A stretch of DNA of 64,000 nt, taken from Pseudophaeomoniella oleicola (Eukaryota; Ascomycota; Eurotiomycetes; Phaeomoniellales; Phaeomoniellaceae). The stretch is taken from NCBI GenBank assembly GCA_003868215.1, contig QWDQ01000023.1, forward strand, positions 186,001 through 250,000. Direction: 5' to 3'. Under the pieces are notes generated by a model, which saw only the letters and a program-made list of their open reading frames with translations, had not been told where the DNA came from and ran no database searches. The position numbers and the translations under genes were made by a program. Positions 22,790 through 33,145 of this stretch are shown in pieces; the first letter of the stretch is position 1, and every line of letters begins with the position of its first letter.

Positions 22790-23798
22790 CTAAGCTATGG
22801 TTCCCTCACAAGCCGCATTGGGATTCAATGGGTTCCCGATCGAGATTCCGAAATATTCCAAATGAGCGGCGTTGATACCGATCACACCATCTCCGATCCC
22901 ATACCCCGTTTCACTCTGATTACAGTCCTGCGGTTCCTGTCCAGAGCACTCGTACGTGGTATTGGCACTGGGTGGATCCATGCTTTGCCAGTACTCGGTG
23001 TGGTGGTGGCGATAACCGGCAGACGGGAAAGGGATCTGAGGGACTCCGTCGTTGCGATGCGTGGCTCGATACGCGGTTCCGCCTTGTCCTCCGAAGAGAG
23101 AATCGACATAGTCGGCGTAGGCTGGATCGCCTGCACGAGGTTGGCCGTATGTGAACAGATCGAGGCTATGACCAAGACCCATCAGAGCAGTGGCGGCAAA
23201 GGATGCCACACCTGCACCCAGGCTATGGCCGGTTACGGTCAAGCTGTAGGCGGGGTACGAACTCAGTGCTGAATCGATAGCGGAAGTCACATCGGCCTCC
23301 ACAGACAGGTACTGATTGAAATAACCTTCGAAACACTGGAATGGGATTTTAGTTTGCAACGAATCACCCTCAAAAGATTGCTAACAGGAATTACTTACGG
23401 TGCAGTTCCCGCAAGAGATTCCCTGTGCGTCACATGGGACCAGAGTTTGATCGAAGTCGGTAAGGAAATCCTGAACATCCGATGTCCCTCTAAAAGCGAG
23501 AATGATCTCGTTCATCGCGTCGTCCCGGAAAAGGGTGGCTTGGGTGTCGGTCGTGTGATTGTTTAGGTAGCTCGCTGCTACGGCACCATACGGAGGCTCA
23601 GTACAATTTGAACTGTACGCTGCGGACGAAAAAGCAGCATAACGAGTGAGATTGTTGAACAGGACCTCGCTGACTGTGATGGCGGAAAGTTTAGTAACAT
23701 AGGTAGATTTCAAACACGTTGCAGACAGACGTACCTGGAGTTCTTTGAGCTACAACCCAGCAGGCAAAGAGTGGAATGGACAAAGTGAAGCCACGCAT
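22790..23798 (-). CDS. Secreted class 3 lipase / feruloyl esterase-like alpha/beta hydrolase
   Basis: Extracellular ester hydrolase of the fungal lipase_3 family (Rhizomucor lipase, FaeA). Three exons (23735-23798, 23399-23673, 22790-23335), separated by 61- and 63-nt introns, join to 294 residues. A signal peptide, MRGFTLSIPLFACWVVAQ, opens exon 1. The catalytic triad is readable by alignment to FaeA: Ser151 in TGHSLGAG, Asp209 in HRNDGVPQIP and His271 in NAAHLEYFG. The oxyanion/lid region AFRGTSDVQDFLTDF is in place. Cysteines in CDAQGISCGNC and SGQEPQDC could form disulphides. FaeA-like features (the THRNDG and HTEYW segments) leave lipase versus feruloyl esterase open. Confidence 0.9.
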
Positions 23799-25976
23799 GG
23801 TGCCTGCAACTTCCAATCAATCCTTTCCGGATAGCCCTCCGGCAAGAACAGGTTAATTCTCGACTTGCGACATGCCCAGTCTTTAATGGTTTTCCACCAT
23901 TTGATTCCCCCCTGCTCTCCATGTCCGGATTCAAATATGGACGTCGTCATAGTTCTAACAATACATCGGATAAGTAGGTGTCTCTGGTGTTTGTTTTCCT
24001 TGACGTGCAGACTTACCGAGGTTGACTTGACTGTTGTACGCGTTGCAGTGGAGCGTGCCAGGTACCTGAGGGGAGTATCAAGCCGAGCATGCTCCGGTGA
24101 ACTACCATGGATCTGGGTTTTGAAACAAAGGTGCCAGCTAACCTTTGCCTTGAACAGGGGGTTCAGCCGTGAATCTTGGTTTGGCTGTCATGGTGGTGTT
24201 CAATTCAGGACAGAATCGTGCAATTCTTCCCTTTTATCAGCTCTTAATACTGCTGAGTATTGATAAAAGGTACTATTGTCGCAGAGTAGGAAGTCATTCC
24301 GACGGGAACCCCAGTTCTTTCGAATACTGCTTACCTCGGCATCACATCATGAAAAGTCGTCAATTACCTTCTCTAGACTAATTACCTACTATCCACAGCG
24401 GCATCCTATAATTCTGTACTTATTCTTGCCCGTGTCCGTTCTTGTTATGTATATATGTAAAGTCGATTGCAAGATTAGCATGAAAAGTTGTGTTGTATTA
24501 TTTCTTTATAATACAAAATCGCCGTGATTCGCATATAATTCTTATGAAGTTGGTTGAACTTGTTTCTTTTCCTTTCTTGTTCTCACATCGATGGCGAGAT
24601 GGGTGCTTAGAGGCATATTTGGGGAACGTCATGCGGGTTCGGAACTATTGAGGCCCCAAGCCAGGGTGACCCGGCCCTGATTCATCGATTAATTACTTGG
24701 ATAATTAGCTAGAATTCCGGACTCATTTTCCACTAGGTACCTAGCGACTAGGTAGGTAGGGAAGAAGTATCAGAGAAGGAGAAATGATAGCATGATTCTT
24801 ATCAAGAGATAAGGTAAACCTTGAGGAATTGTCGGTCTTCATTTCCTGATGTCGTGTTGTTTTCTCCTTTTTTGTTTTGTTTTACTCTTTCGGAGGTTCC
24901 TCAGGGGTTGAATACTTTATCTGAAAAGGAGAATGTTGGTCGCATATAGGTAAGTCACAGAACGCCAGTCACCGCCACCACACCTGCTCTGATAAGTAGA
25001 TTAAGAGACCAGAATATAACATAGTAGCCTTACAGACTTCATTCGTTCGGACAGGCAGACTTACAGTGTGTGCGAAAACCTGCACATGTTGGGCACCGAG
25101 AAACGCTTTCAATCCGTTGGCCACTCCCTTTGAGAATCTCTCTTTTGACAACCTCCTCATGCCCGAAATGATTGTATCTCATATTTGATTCGAAGTTGAG
25201 GACAGGACATCCCGTCCTATACGAATGATAATGGCTCAGCATTGCGGATGTCTTTGACTTCGATATCATGCCGCTCGAGTTTGGGTGTTTGTTCTGGTCA
25301 GTCCTCCCGCCGGAGCAGTGAAACGCAAAGAATATGGGCTTTTCGGTTTCATATAACTTATCTCTCTTCAGGAAGTGGTTGTATGTCCGGATCACTTTGC
25401 CCGTGTTCACCGACGGCAGGAAACACGTTTTGGTCATATATTGAGGCTTGCTTGGATTTACCTTGTCGGTCGGTAAAGGAATTGGTCTACTACAATCTTA
25501 TCACAGCTAGATGGCTACCTATGTCGGTAGAAATAGGTCACCTTATAAAGCTGCTTACCTCGCCGCGCGGGTTACCATATCATCGTATAGAATAGAGATT
25601 ACTCTAGCAACATAAGTTCTAGGATATCGCGGCGGTTCAAAACTCGGCCCTTTCCGTGAGGCACACAGTTCCCGTAGAGTTGATCAGATTCAAAAGCAAG
25701 ATCCGGAGGTCAATCCTCGCCTTTCTAGAGAAAGAGAACGAGTACAGACGAAGACTGAGCCCGTTAAGCATGACCTGATTCGTAACAATGCGGCCTATGA
25801 TCGGTACCGAGGCGAAGTCTAGGCAAAATACTACGTAGTAATTAGACAATGGAAAAAGAGGGTGACGATACATACCTAGGTAGGTACACAGGTGTGTCAG
25901 ACATTACTAGCCTCTCGAGAGACATCACGCCATAGTGGAGACATGGTTATATTTTACAGTAATGCACCTACCTTTC
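23799..25976. other. Gene-free interval, 2.2 kb
   Basis: Holds the lipase promoter and AT-rich sequence with no supported gene. A 132-codon minus-strand ORF (25039-25437) ends in a cysteine-bearing segment (SRCPTCAGFRTHCKSACPNE), but it matches no family I know and no splice partners were found. A 12-nt palindrome, CTAGGTACCTAG, lies at 24733-24744, TACTACGTAGTA at 25829-25840 and TACCTAGGTA at 25873-25882. Confidence 0.45.
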
Positions 25977-26095
25977 ACATACGACCATAGACTGTGGAAT
26001 ACAGGGCTTCCCGTCCGCTCAGCCGTACTTAAGCCACAGGTCGGGCGGTTAGTAGTTGGGTGGGTGACCACCAGCGAATCCCGTGTGTTGTATGT
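25977..26095 (+). rRNA. 5S ribosomal RNA, dispersed copy
   Basis: This 119-nt segment matches fungal 5S rRNA from ACATACGACC to GTTGTATGT. Helix I closes (ACATACGAC with GTTGTATGT, one G-U pair), and the conserved internal promoter and loop segments GTCCGCTCAGCCGTACTTAA and GTTGGGTGGGTGACCACCAG are intact. Compared with the Neurospora-type sequence as I remember it, both arms of helix II differ together (GACTGTGG with CCACAGGTC), and helix V shows a paired change (GCGG with CCGT). So the gene looks functional, not decayed. 5S genes in filamentous ascomycetes are scattered singly through the genome, as here. Confidence 0.95.
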
Positions 26096-26108
26096 TTTTG
26101 TTTTTTTT
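26095..26108 (+). terminator. RNA polymerase III T-run terminator of the 5S gene
   Basis: Two T runs (five T, one G, eight T) start at the last base of the 5S gene, a typical Pol III stop. Confidence 0.85.
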
Positions 26109-26886
26109 GTTCGCACTTGCTGGTGATTCTGCCTAGAATGAGCAGCAAGAATAGACGCTTGCAATGAGAATATTTTAGATGCAATGTCATCAGAGAAAGA
26201 CGGCAAGGACGCTCAAATTCACTCGAAACTGTGCAAATCTACGGTATCAGTTGACACCGCTGGGTGGCCTTTGATATTGTGTTGTGAAGAGCGGATATCG
26301 TGATCCTACTTCTACCAATAACGAGGTATGATCACCAGTAACAAATGATGTCGAGAGACCGTCACTGGACCAATATCTCGTCCCTACTCATATCTTTGCT
26401 CACACTATCAGAACAGTGTCAGGTTGGATTGCTATAATAGCTTCTCTGCTTAAGGCTGAGATACGTTGACACTTGTAGGTACCTAATTAGCTGTAGGCAC
26501 TGCCTGAAATCCAAACTGCTGTTCTCCAAGTAGATGATATATCCTCACCAGTAACAGAAGTATGGGAAGTTGATTGAACTATAATGAGGGGTTCCTTGTC
26601 CGTCCTAATACAGTAACCATATCAAATCTCCAAGAAAGATAGTGACATAATTCTCCTCAAAGCAAAAGTGATGCTTGACCTGGACGCCAGGCTTCCCGTT
26701 ATCCAAGAAACGGCTATGAGCCTCTGGTGCTTGATCTTCATGGCCTTTCCTTCTGATCTTGTCAATGAAATCCAAATGATTGTTGTGCTGCACATGGAAA
26801 TGCCTCCGTGTTGAAGAAAACAGGGTCCGCTCCAACCTCCACTATTGCGGAGAGAATCCGCCTTCGTGTGGATGTGCGCTATTAGG
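26096..26886. other. Intergenic, upstream of the Zn2Cys6 regulator
   Basis: After the 5S terminator there is no gene-like frame. The region is the presumed promoter of the next gene. Confidence 0.4.
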
Positions 26887-29800
26887 ATGGATCGAGGCGA
26901 GCCGTCCATGTCGAACACAGTCGCAAGTGTACACAAGGTCGAGACCAGCAGTCCCTCCTCGGCATCTGATGATCTGAATCCTGCATCTAGCCATCTTCAT
27001 CTCGGCACTCAGATGCAAAATGCACAGTCTGATCTCTTCTCTTCCGATGGGCCTGAGCTCATGTCACCATTCCCCGCAGATCTCAATTTAACCACCTTCG
27101 ATTCGCCTATCGACCCGAAAGTCAACAACGCGCATCCAAGTCTGGTGGGTGATGCAGCGCCCATTTCCACCATGATGATGTCTGCCGCTCATCCCTTGGA
27201 TGTTGGGAGCATGGGCTCAGGCTTCCCACAAAGGCATGATAACCTCGGCACAGCCGAACCATGGAGTCCAACTGGCTCGCGGGAACAATTGCATCTTTCG
27301 GACGAGAGTTTACCCCGTCAGGCTGGAGAGAAGAAGAAAGCTACGAAAATAGAGAGCCAGGAAGATGATGAGAGACCGCCTGCGTGGAGCGAGTTAAAGA
27401 CGAAGGCAGGAAAGGAACGAAAGCGATTGCCATTGGCTTGCATTGCCTGCAGAAGGAAGAAGATACGATGTTCGGGTGAAAAGCCTGCGTGTAAGCACTG
27501 TCTTCGATCCAGGATACCTTGCGTTTACAAAGTCACCACTCGTAAAGCTGCCCCACGAACCGATTATATGGCCATGCTCGATAAGCGACTCAAAAGGATG
27601 GAGGAACGAGTCATAAAGGTCATACCAAAAGACGAATTGCCGGACATGGCGATGGTGGGGAGAGCTGTGGTTAGACCGGCGCTTCCCACGCAGTTGCCCA
27701 AGCCAAACAACACACCTGTGAACAAAAAGAGGTCCGCAGACGAGGCATTCACCGACGAACTCAAGGAGTGGACGAAATCGAAAGGTCAACACGGAATATC
27801 TGAGAGCATATTAAAACGTCAGCAGACCAAACGAAGGGAGGAAAACACTCTGCTTTCGGAAGGGGCCGACTTTCTACCATCGATGGAGCTGCAAGAGCAT
27901 CTCGCCGAGGTCTTCTTTGACTGCATATACGGTCAGTCATATCTCTTACTCCACAAGCCGAGCTTCATGAGGAAGCTCAAGGCCGGGAACGTACCGCCGG
28001 TTCTGGCGCTCGCCGTTTGCGCCATTTCTGCTCGGTTCTCTACCCATCCAGAAGTGAGTACAGAGCCATCCTTCCTGCGGGGTGAATCCTGGGCGAGTCC
28101 AGCAAGGGCGATTATCGAGCAACGACACTACGAGCCAAACATCACCATCCTCACTGTAATGCTGATCTTAGGCCTTCACTATTTTGGGACATGTGAAGGG
28201 GGCTTGAGCTGGTCCTTCGGCGGGCAAGCTATGCGGATGGCATATGCCTTGCAGCTTCACAAAGAGACCGACTACGACCCTCTGGGTCGGAAGAAGGGCC
28301 AGACAACCGAGCTAAGTTTCACGGATAGGGAGATAAGGCGGAGGACTTTCTGGGCATGCTTCCTGATGGACCGATTCAATGCTTCTGGCACGGAAAGGCC
28401 CCCCTTCGGCAACGAAGAATTTATCCATATTCAGCTTCCCATAAAAGAATCTTACTTTCAGATGGAGATCTCTGGACCGACCGAAGACCTGGATGGGGGC
28501 GTCCCAAACCCAATTACTCCCGGTGACGGGCAACTGTCGGATCCTGAAGAGAATCTGGGGGTAGCAGCATATGTTATCCGGGCAATATCGCTATGGGGAC
28601 GGATCGTGAAGTACCTGAACCTTGGCGGGAAGGAGAAAGACAAGAATCTGTGCTGGTCGCCGCAGTCTGGGTTTGCAGCTCTCCAACATGAGGTTCGACA
28701 CTTCAATGAGAATCTGCCGCCTCTCCTTGCTTTCTCTCAAGAAAATTTACAAAACTACGCCGCTGAGCGAATGGCGAATCAATTCCTCTATCTCCACATT
28801 GTTTGCCAGCATAATACTCTCTTCCTCAATCGCTTCGCCATACCTAGTTCACCGGGCGTACGACCTCCAAGGGACGTCCCAAAAGATTTCCTCAACGAAT
28901 GCGGGAAAATGGTAATCGAAGCAGCGAGCCAGATTTCCACCCTTATTGATGCATCCAGCGGCCACCTCCTGACTGTTCCATTTGCAGGTTACTGTGCTTA
29001 CGCTGCAAGTACAGTGCACGTGTGGGGTATCTTCTCAAAGCAACCGCAGCTAGAAGCGGTTTCAAAAGAGAACTTACGGCACAGTTATAAATACTTGAAT
29101 AAGATGAAGAAGTACTGGGGTATATTCCACTACATGGCCGAGAGCATCAAAGATGTTTATCGAGCTTTTGCCGATGCGGCACTGAAAGGTACCTCCACCC
29201 CACGCTCAGGTATCGGTCAGGCGATGTTCCAGTATGGTGACTGGTTCGACAAGTATCCCCACGGTGTTTCCCACAGCGACTGGGAGGACACAGATAACAA
29301 GAAAAAGAAAGAAACAGGTACTGAAGCCGTCATGAGCCATCAATCGGAGCTTCAGAGCGTGGAAGAGTTCTTTGCCAGCTTATCCCCACCATCCAAGTCG
29401 GATAACCCACGGAAAGCAGCTCGTCGCTCAACAAAGACCACTGGAGAAGGCACCAGGAGCAAGAAACAGCCGAATAGATCTGATTCTAGCACGTCCCAAG
29501 GCAAGCCAACTGTGTCTCACCATACTGTCGATGAACCCACCCTACTGCAGAACCATCATTTGACTTCCCATCCGGTCTCATTGTCTGATCCGGCTCTCCT
29601 CCCTCCTGATCAGAGCCCGTCTTCTTTCCCTCCGCAATCGGTCAACACCACAGACTTTGATCTCTCCAACCATCCTCCATACCCACCTAGTTTCTATCCT
29701 CACCAATTGAATCAACTCGATCGCCAGATAGTCTTTGGTGCTTATGCTGGCCTCGAACCATCCACCGTAAGCCTCGACAACTTCCACGGTGGAAACAACA

Positions 29801-30165
29801 GTTTCGAGCATTACTGGGAAGGCGTAGATTTGAATGGCATGAACACAAACAATCAAACTACCTCTGCCTTTACCGCACCAGGGTACTTTGGTGGCGCCAA
29901 CGACCCTAGTAGTGCATGGTTCATGCCCTTCAATATGGATCCCCCCGAAATCGGAAGAGACAGTATGCGCGGTCTTCAAAGTGTTATCGGCGCTATTCCT
30001 GGCTTCGGCGGCGTCGGGAACGGTGATGGAAACGGGTTCTCTACTCAGGGGCCGCCGGGGCCTTCGGGACAAGAGCAACATCCGCAGTCAGGTCCAGATC
30101 AGACAAGTCATGGTATGGATATCGACATTGGATTGGGGGATCCTCATGATCTCAAACATGTCTAA
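26887..30165 (+). CDS. Zn2Cys6 transcription factor with fungal-specific TF domain
   Basis: Nuclear DNA-binding regulator of 1092 residues from the ATG at 26887, in a single exon. The binuclear zinc cluster (LACIACRRKKIRCSGEKPAC and on) begins at Cys185, is preceded by a basic stretch (KERKRLP) and is followed by a linker and predicted dimerisation helix (DYMAMLDKRLKRMEERV). The middle third is a fungal-specific TF domain: helical with LALAVCAISARFS, GGQAMRMAYALQLHKE and RRRTFWACFLMDRF. The last 250 residues are disordered, rich in Pro, Ser, Gln and Asn, and could be an activation region. The frame stays open 14 codons upstream of the chosen ATG without another good start. Target genes cannot be inferred from the sequence. 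No metabolic cluster surrounds it. Confidence 0.9.
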   Translation: MDRGEPSMSNTVASVHKVETSSPSSASDDLNPASSHLHLGTQMQNAQSDLFSSDGPELMSPFPADLNLTTFDSPIDPKVNNAHPSLVGDAAPISTMMMSAAHPLDVGSMGSGFPQRHDNLGTAEPWSPTGSREQLHLSDESLPRQAGEKKKATKIESQEDDERPPAWSELKTKAGKERKRLPLACIACRRKKIRCSGEKPACKHCLRSRIPCVYKVTTRKAAPRTDYMAMLDKRLKRMEERVIKVIPKDELPDMAMVGRAVVRPALPTQLPKPNNTPVNKKRSADEAFTDELKEWTKSKGQHGISESILKRQQTKRREENTLLSEGADFLPSMELQEHLAEVFFDCIYGQSYLLLHKPSFMRKLKAGNVPPVLALAVCAISARFSTHPEVSTEPSFLRGESWASPARAIIEQRHYEPNITILTVMLILGLHYFGTCEGGLSWSFGGQAMRMAYALQLHKETDYDPLGRKKGQTTELSFTDREIRRRTFWACFLMDRFNASGTERPPFGNEEFIHIQLPIKESYFQMEISGPTEDLDGGVPNPITPGDGQLSDPEENLGVAAYVIRAISLWGRIVKYLNLGGKEKDKNLCWSPQSGFAALQHEVRHFNENLPPLLAFSQENLQNYAAERMANQFLYLHIVCQHNTLFLNRFAIPSSPGVRPPRDVPKDFLNECGKMVIEAASQISTLIDASSGHLLTVPFAGYCAYAASTVHVWGIFSKQPQLEAVSKENLRHSYKYLNKMKKYWGIFHYMAESIKDVYRAFADAALKGTSTPRSGIGQAMFQYGDWFDKYPHGVSHSDWEDTDNKKKKETGTEAVMSHQSELQSVEEFFASLSPPSKSDNPRKAARRSTKTTGEGTRSKKQPNRSDSSTSQGKPTVSHHTVDEPTLLQNHHLTSHPVSLSDPALLPPDQSPSSFPPQSVNTTDFDLSNHPPYPPSFYPHQLNQLDRQIVFGAYAGLEPSTVSLDNFHGGNNSFEHYWEGVDLNGMNTNNQTTSAFTAPGYFGGANDPSSAWFMPFNMDPPEIGRDSMRGLQSVIGAIPGFGGVGNGDGNGFSTQGPPGPSGQEQHPQSGPDQTSHGMDIDIGLGDPHDLKHV

Positions 30166-31097
30166 AGCGGGGGGCATCGCTCGACCCCCACCATCCATCC
30201 CCTCATTCAACCTTGCTACATTTTTTCGTACTTTCATGTGGAAAAAGGGAAACCACCACTCTGATTCTGGTGTTCACCTGGACAGCATTCAGTCTTCTGT
30301 TAAGATGGGAAACACGCAAGTTGGGAAAGAGATGGGTCCTGGTAAAATATACGATGGGACAGTTTTACAAGCTAAATCAATAAGGGACACCCGACTGGCT
30401 GGCTGGATGGTTGTCTAGCACTGGGGTGGGCAAAGTACATATTCTAAGTAAGATAAGCACGTACGCACGCACGCAATTCACGGAACCATGATAATCAACA
30501 CGTCGTTCGTTGACTCGTTCGTTCGTTGTATATGAAAGAAATGCAAAAAGTTACAGTACTTAATATTTGGTCTTCTCCCTTTAAATCATCGAATCATCAC
30601 TTTTTTACACCTCCTTTCTTTCCACATGATGATCCGTAACATCACTCCATACCTGAACTCCCATGAGCCATGTAGAAAATGGGGAGTAGCGCAAAGCGTG
30701 CAGGATATGTGACAAGTCAGAGTGTGAGTATGCATACCTAAGGTACCTATGATATATAAGAAAAGGCCATGCATGCATACCATGTAATAATCATCGCAGA
30801 CAATATCAAAGCAACGATAGTAATAACCTTGTTCTTTATCATATCAGACAGTGTCTTAGTGTCTGACCCCTTTTGGTGTCAAATCATCTACCCATGTTGT
30901 CGCCATCCCGTAGAGCTCTGCAAGCTAGGCTATTGCGTTATCATACATTCATCTGCTCATAAACGAAGTGAAAGCTTTTCACTATTTGGAGACAAACGCT
31001 CAGATCCGAATTCCTGGGCGATGCACCACTACTTGGATCCATACACTCTTTTCCCTCATCGTATAGTGCTTCTGAGGTTACCGAAGTGGCATCTTCC
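30166..31097. other. Intergenic with short tandem repeats
   Basis: 3' flanks of two convergent genes. ACGC repeats near 30461-30474 and CGTT/TTCG repeats near 30500-30527 are visible. A GCATGCATAC segment lies near 30770. No gene is seen. Confidence 0.45.
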
Positions 31098-33145
31098 TTA
31101 GCCTCTTCTTGCACCCACCAACGAGTCAACTCTCGCCTGCCACATGTCCGCCCCATCGATTGGCCTATTGTTCTTTGCTCTTCCGGCAGCTGCAACGGCA
31201 GCAAAAATACCAGCCCCACTGCTTCCACCAATGGGACGTGTTGGTGTGACTGGTGTTGCCATAGGCCTAACAGTCGTGGCAGTCGCATGAGTGGGTCTGA
31301 ACCTCGGGTCTCTTGCAACACGTTGAGGTGGCTGAACAAATCCGCCTCTAACCCTCGTTGTCACGTCAGGTGTCCCACCGAAATAGCTACCCTTCTCCTC
31401 GGTGTTACGTGCAGTCGCCCAGTCAGGAACAGCTTTGACTTTGTGGAAGTTGCGACGTTGCTCCATTGACTTGTCGTCTCCAGCAAGAGGATAAGTAGAC
31501 AAGTTCGCATAGACATCGGTCAAGGCAATATTGATTGCAATACCATCATCTACTCCAGACTTGAACCCACTGGGTGCCATGCCTTTGTTTTCCATTGAGG
31601 CAGCTTCCCGGAGTTTTAACGCATGGTCCTGGATAACATGCTCTTCCAAATCATTTCTCAATTCCGGATTGCCTCTGTTGTCGAATCGAAACCATTGAGT
31701 AGCCTCCCCGAGACGGTTTTCATTTTCCCCTGAGTAAATTCGGTAGTCTGGAATGTGGATGGTCAAGCTCTTCGCAGCCTTAGCCATTGCTTTACATGTG
31801 CGTTGACGTTCTCTTCGACTGCCAGCGTTCAAAGTCATGAAACTAAGGTCACACCGCAACACCTCCATGCGTTCCCGCCATTCTCCATCCTCGTCTGTCT
31901 CGAACATCGCATGGTCCGCAAGGCTTGGAGGACCGATGTCACGGGGAAACGGTAAACCTGGGGCAGGATTATGCAACGCAGTCTCCAATGTGGAAGACCT
32001 CAGACGTGGATTTCTGGTGACTACATGAGATCCCTGGTCTGATGAGTTTTCGTAGTCTTTACCTTCCTTGTCAAGGTATCCTCCATCCTTGTGGAGATCT
32101 GGATTGTATATGACCGTCTTTCCTTTTCTTGATTTCGTCTCGTCAATGAACTTCTGCATTACCTTTGATGCATCGTAAGTTTCTTCGTGGTCTTCGTGGC
32201 TGGTGTGATCTGAAGGAACAGCCCCTGATGTAGCAATAGGCGCAGTCGTCAAGACATATTGGCTAGGAGCATTACTTGTGTTCGACATGTTCCCAGGACC
32301 GAACATGCTAGAGTTGCTTTGCAATCCAGGATGATGAGAGCCTCTATCAGCATCGACGGTGTTCATATACTGGCTCGTGCGGACACCAGATTCAGTGCAA
32401 GACTCGTTCCGCATGTCATTGGTGACTGGGTCGTTTGCTTGCATGTAAGCATGGTTGTACATCTCAGCGCCGTCCGGTCCGGTATCTGTCATAGTGGGGT
32501 AGCTTTCAGCGGCCATGGGCACGTTCGCGTTTTGCAATTCGATGAACTTCTCTTCTTGCTTAGTGGGACTAATGTCCTGCGGTACCATGATACTAGCAAA
32601 TCGATGCTGCTGAGCATCTGGTGGAGCAGAATGAGACGCAGCTGTCATAAATAGTCAGCCCGGTATCATGTTCAAAGATAAATATTAGTACCGTGTTCAT
32701 AGGAGATTGGAAATCCGTGCTGTACGTGAAATGGGTGCGGCTGAAACTCGACTCTTATAGGGCTCAGCTCTGATATGTAGGATGTCATACGCGCAGGTGT
32801 TCGCCCGGCCATGGAGACTAGAAGAGCTCGTCGCGTATCTGCAGATGATGATCGCGACACGATAGTTGCAGAATTGGTTTCTCCATCACTCTCCGAGCTT
32901 GCACCATCACCTGTAATAGGATCATATCTATCATCTTCACCAATATCATCCAGAGTCAGAGGCTTGTACGGCTTGTTACCCTTGTTGCGCGAGGCAATTC
33001 CAGTCCTAGTGAAAGCACTGAGAGACACCGGTGCGCTCTTCGGTGCTCTGTGCTGTTCCTCCAATTCTCGCTTAGCTTGTCGCTGTCGAGCCGCTGCTGC
33101 TGCCGTAAGCTCAGCAAGACGAGCCTGTGATCCAAATGATGACAT
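31098..33145 (-). CDS. Unrecognised protein, 665 residues, basic C-terminus
   Basis: Two exons, 32692-33145 and 31098-32641, join over a 50-nt intron (GTACTA donor, GGCTGAC branch, GACAG acceptor). I do not recognise the family. The N-terminal 150 residues include an alanine/arginine helix (RLAELTAAAAARQRQAKREL) and acidic and serine-rich linker. A long disordered part rich in Asn, Ser and Thr follows. The folded-looking core near residues 400-520 contains EWRERMEVLRCDLSFMTLNA, then SRRERQRTCKAMAKAAKSL and a charged helix ELRNDLEEHVIQDHALKLRE. The C-terminus is Arg/Pro/Thr-rich with RDPRFRPTHAT, FAAVAAAGRAKNNRPIDG and a terminal ARRG. The layout suggests a nuclear or cytoskeletal adaptor rather than an enzyme, which is inference only. 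The start MSSFGSQ was chosen because the frame upstream is leader-like. Confidence 0.7.

Noticed and set aside
25039-25437. 132-codon minus-strand ORF with a cysteine-bearing end
   Set aside because: The cysteine spacing fits no zinc module I know, and no partner exons or conserved motif were found.
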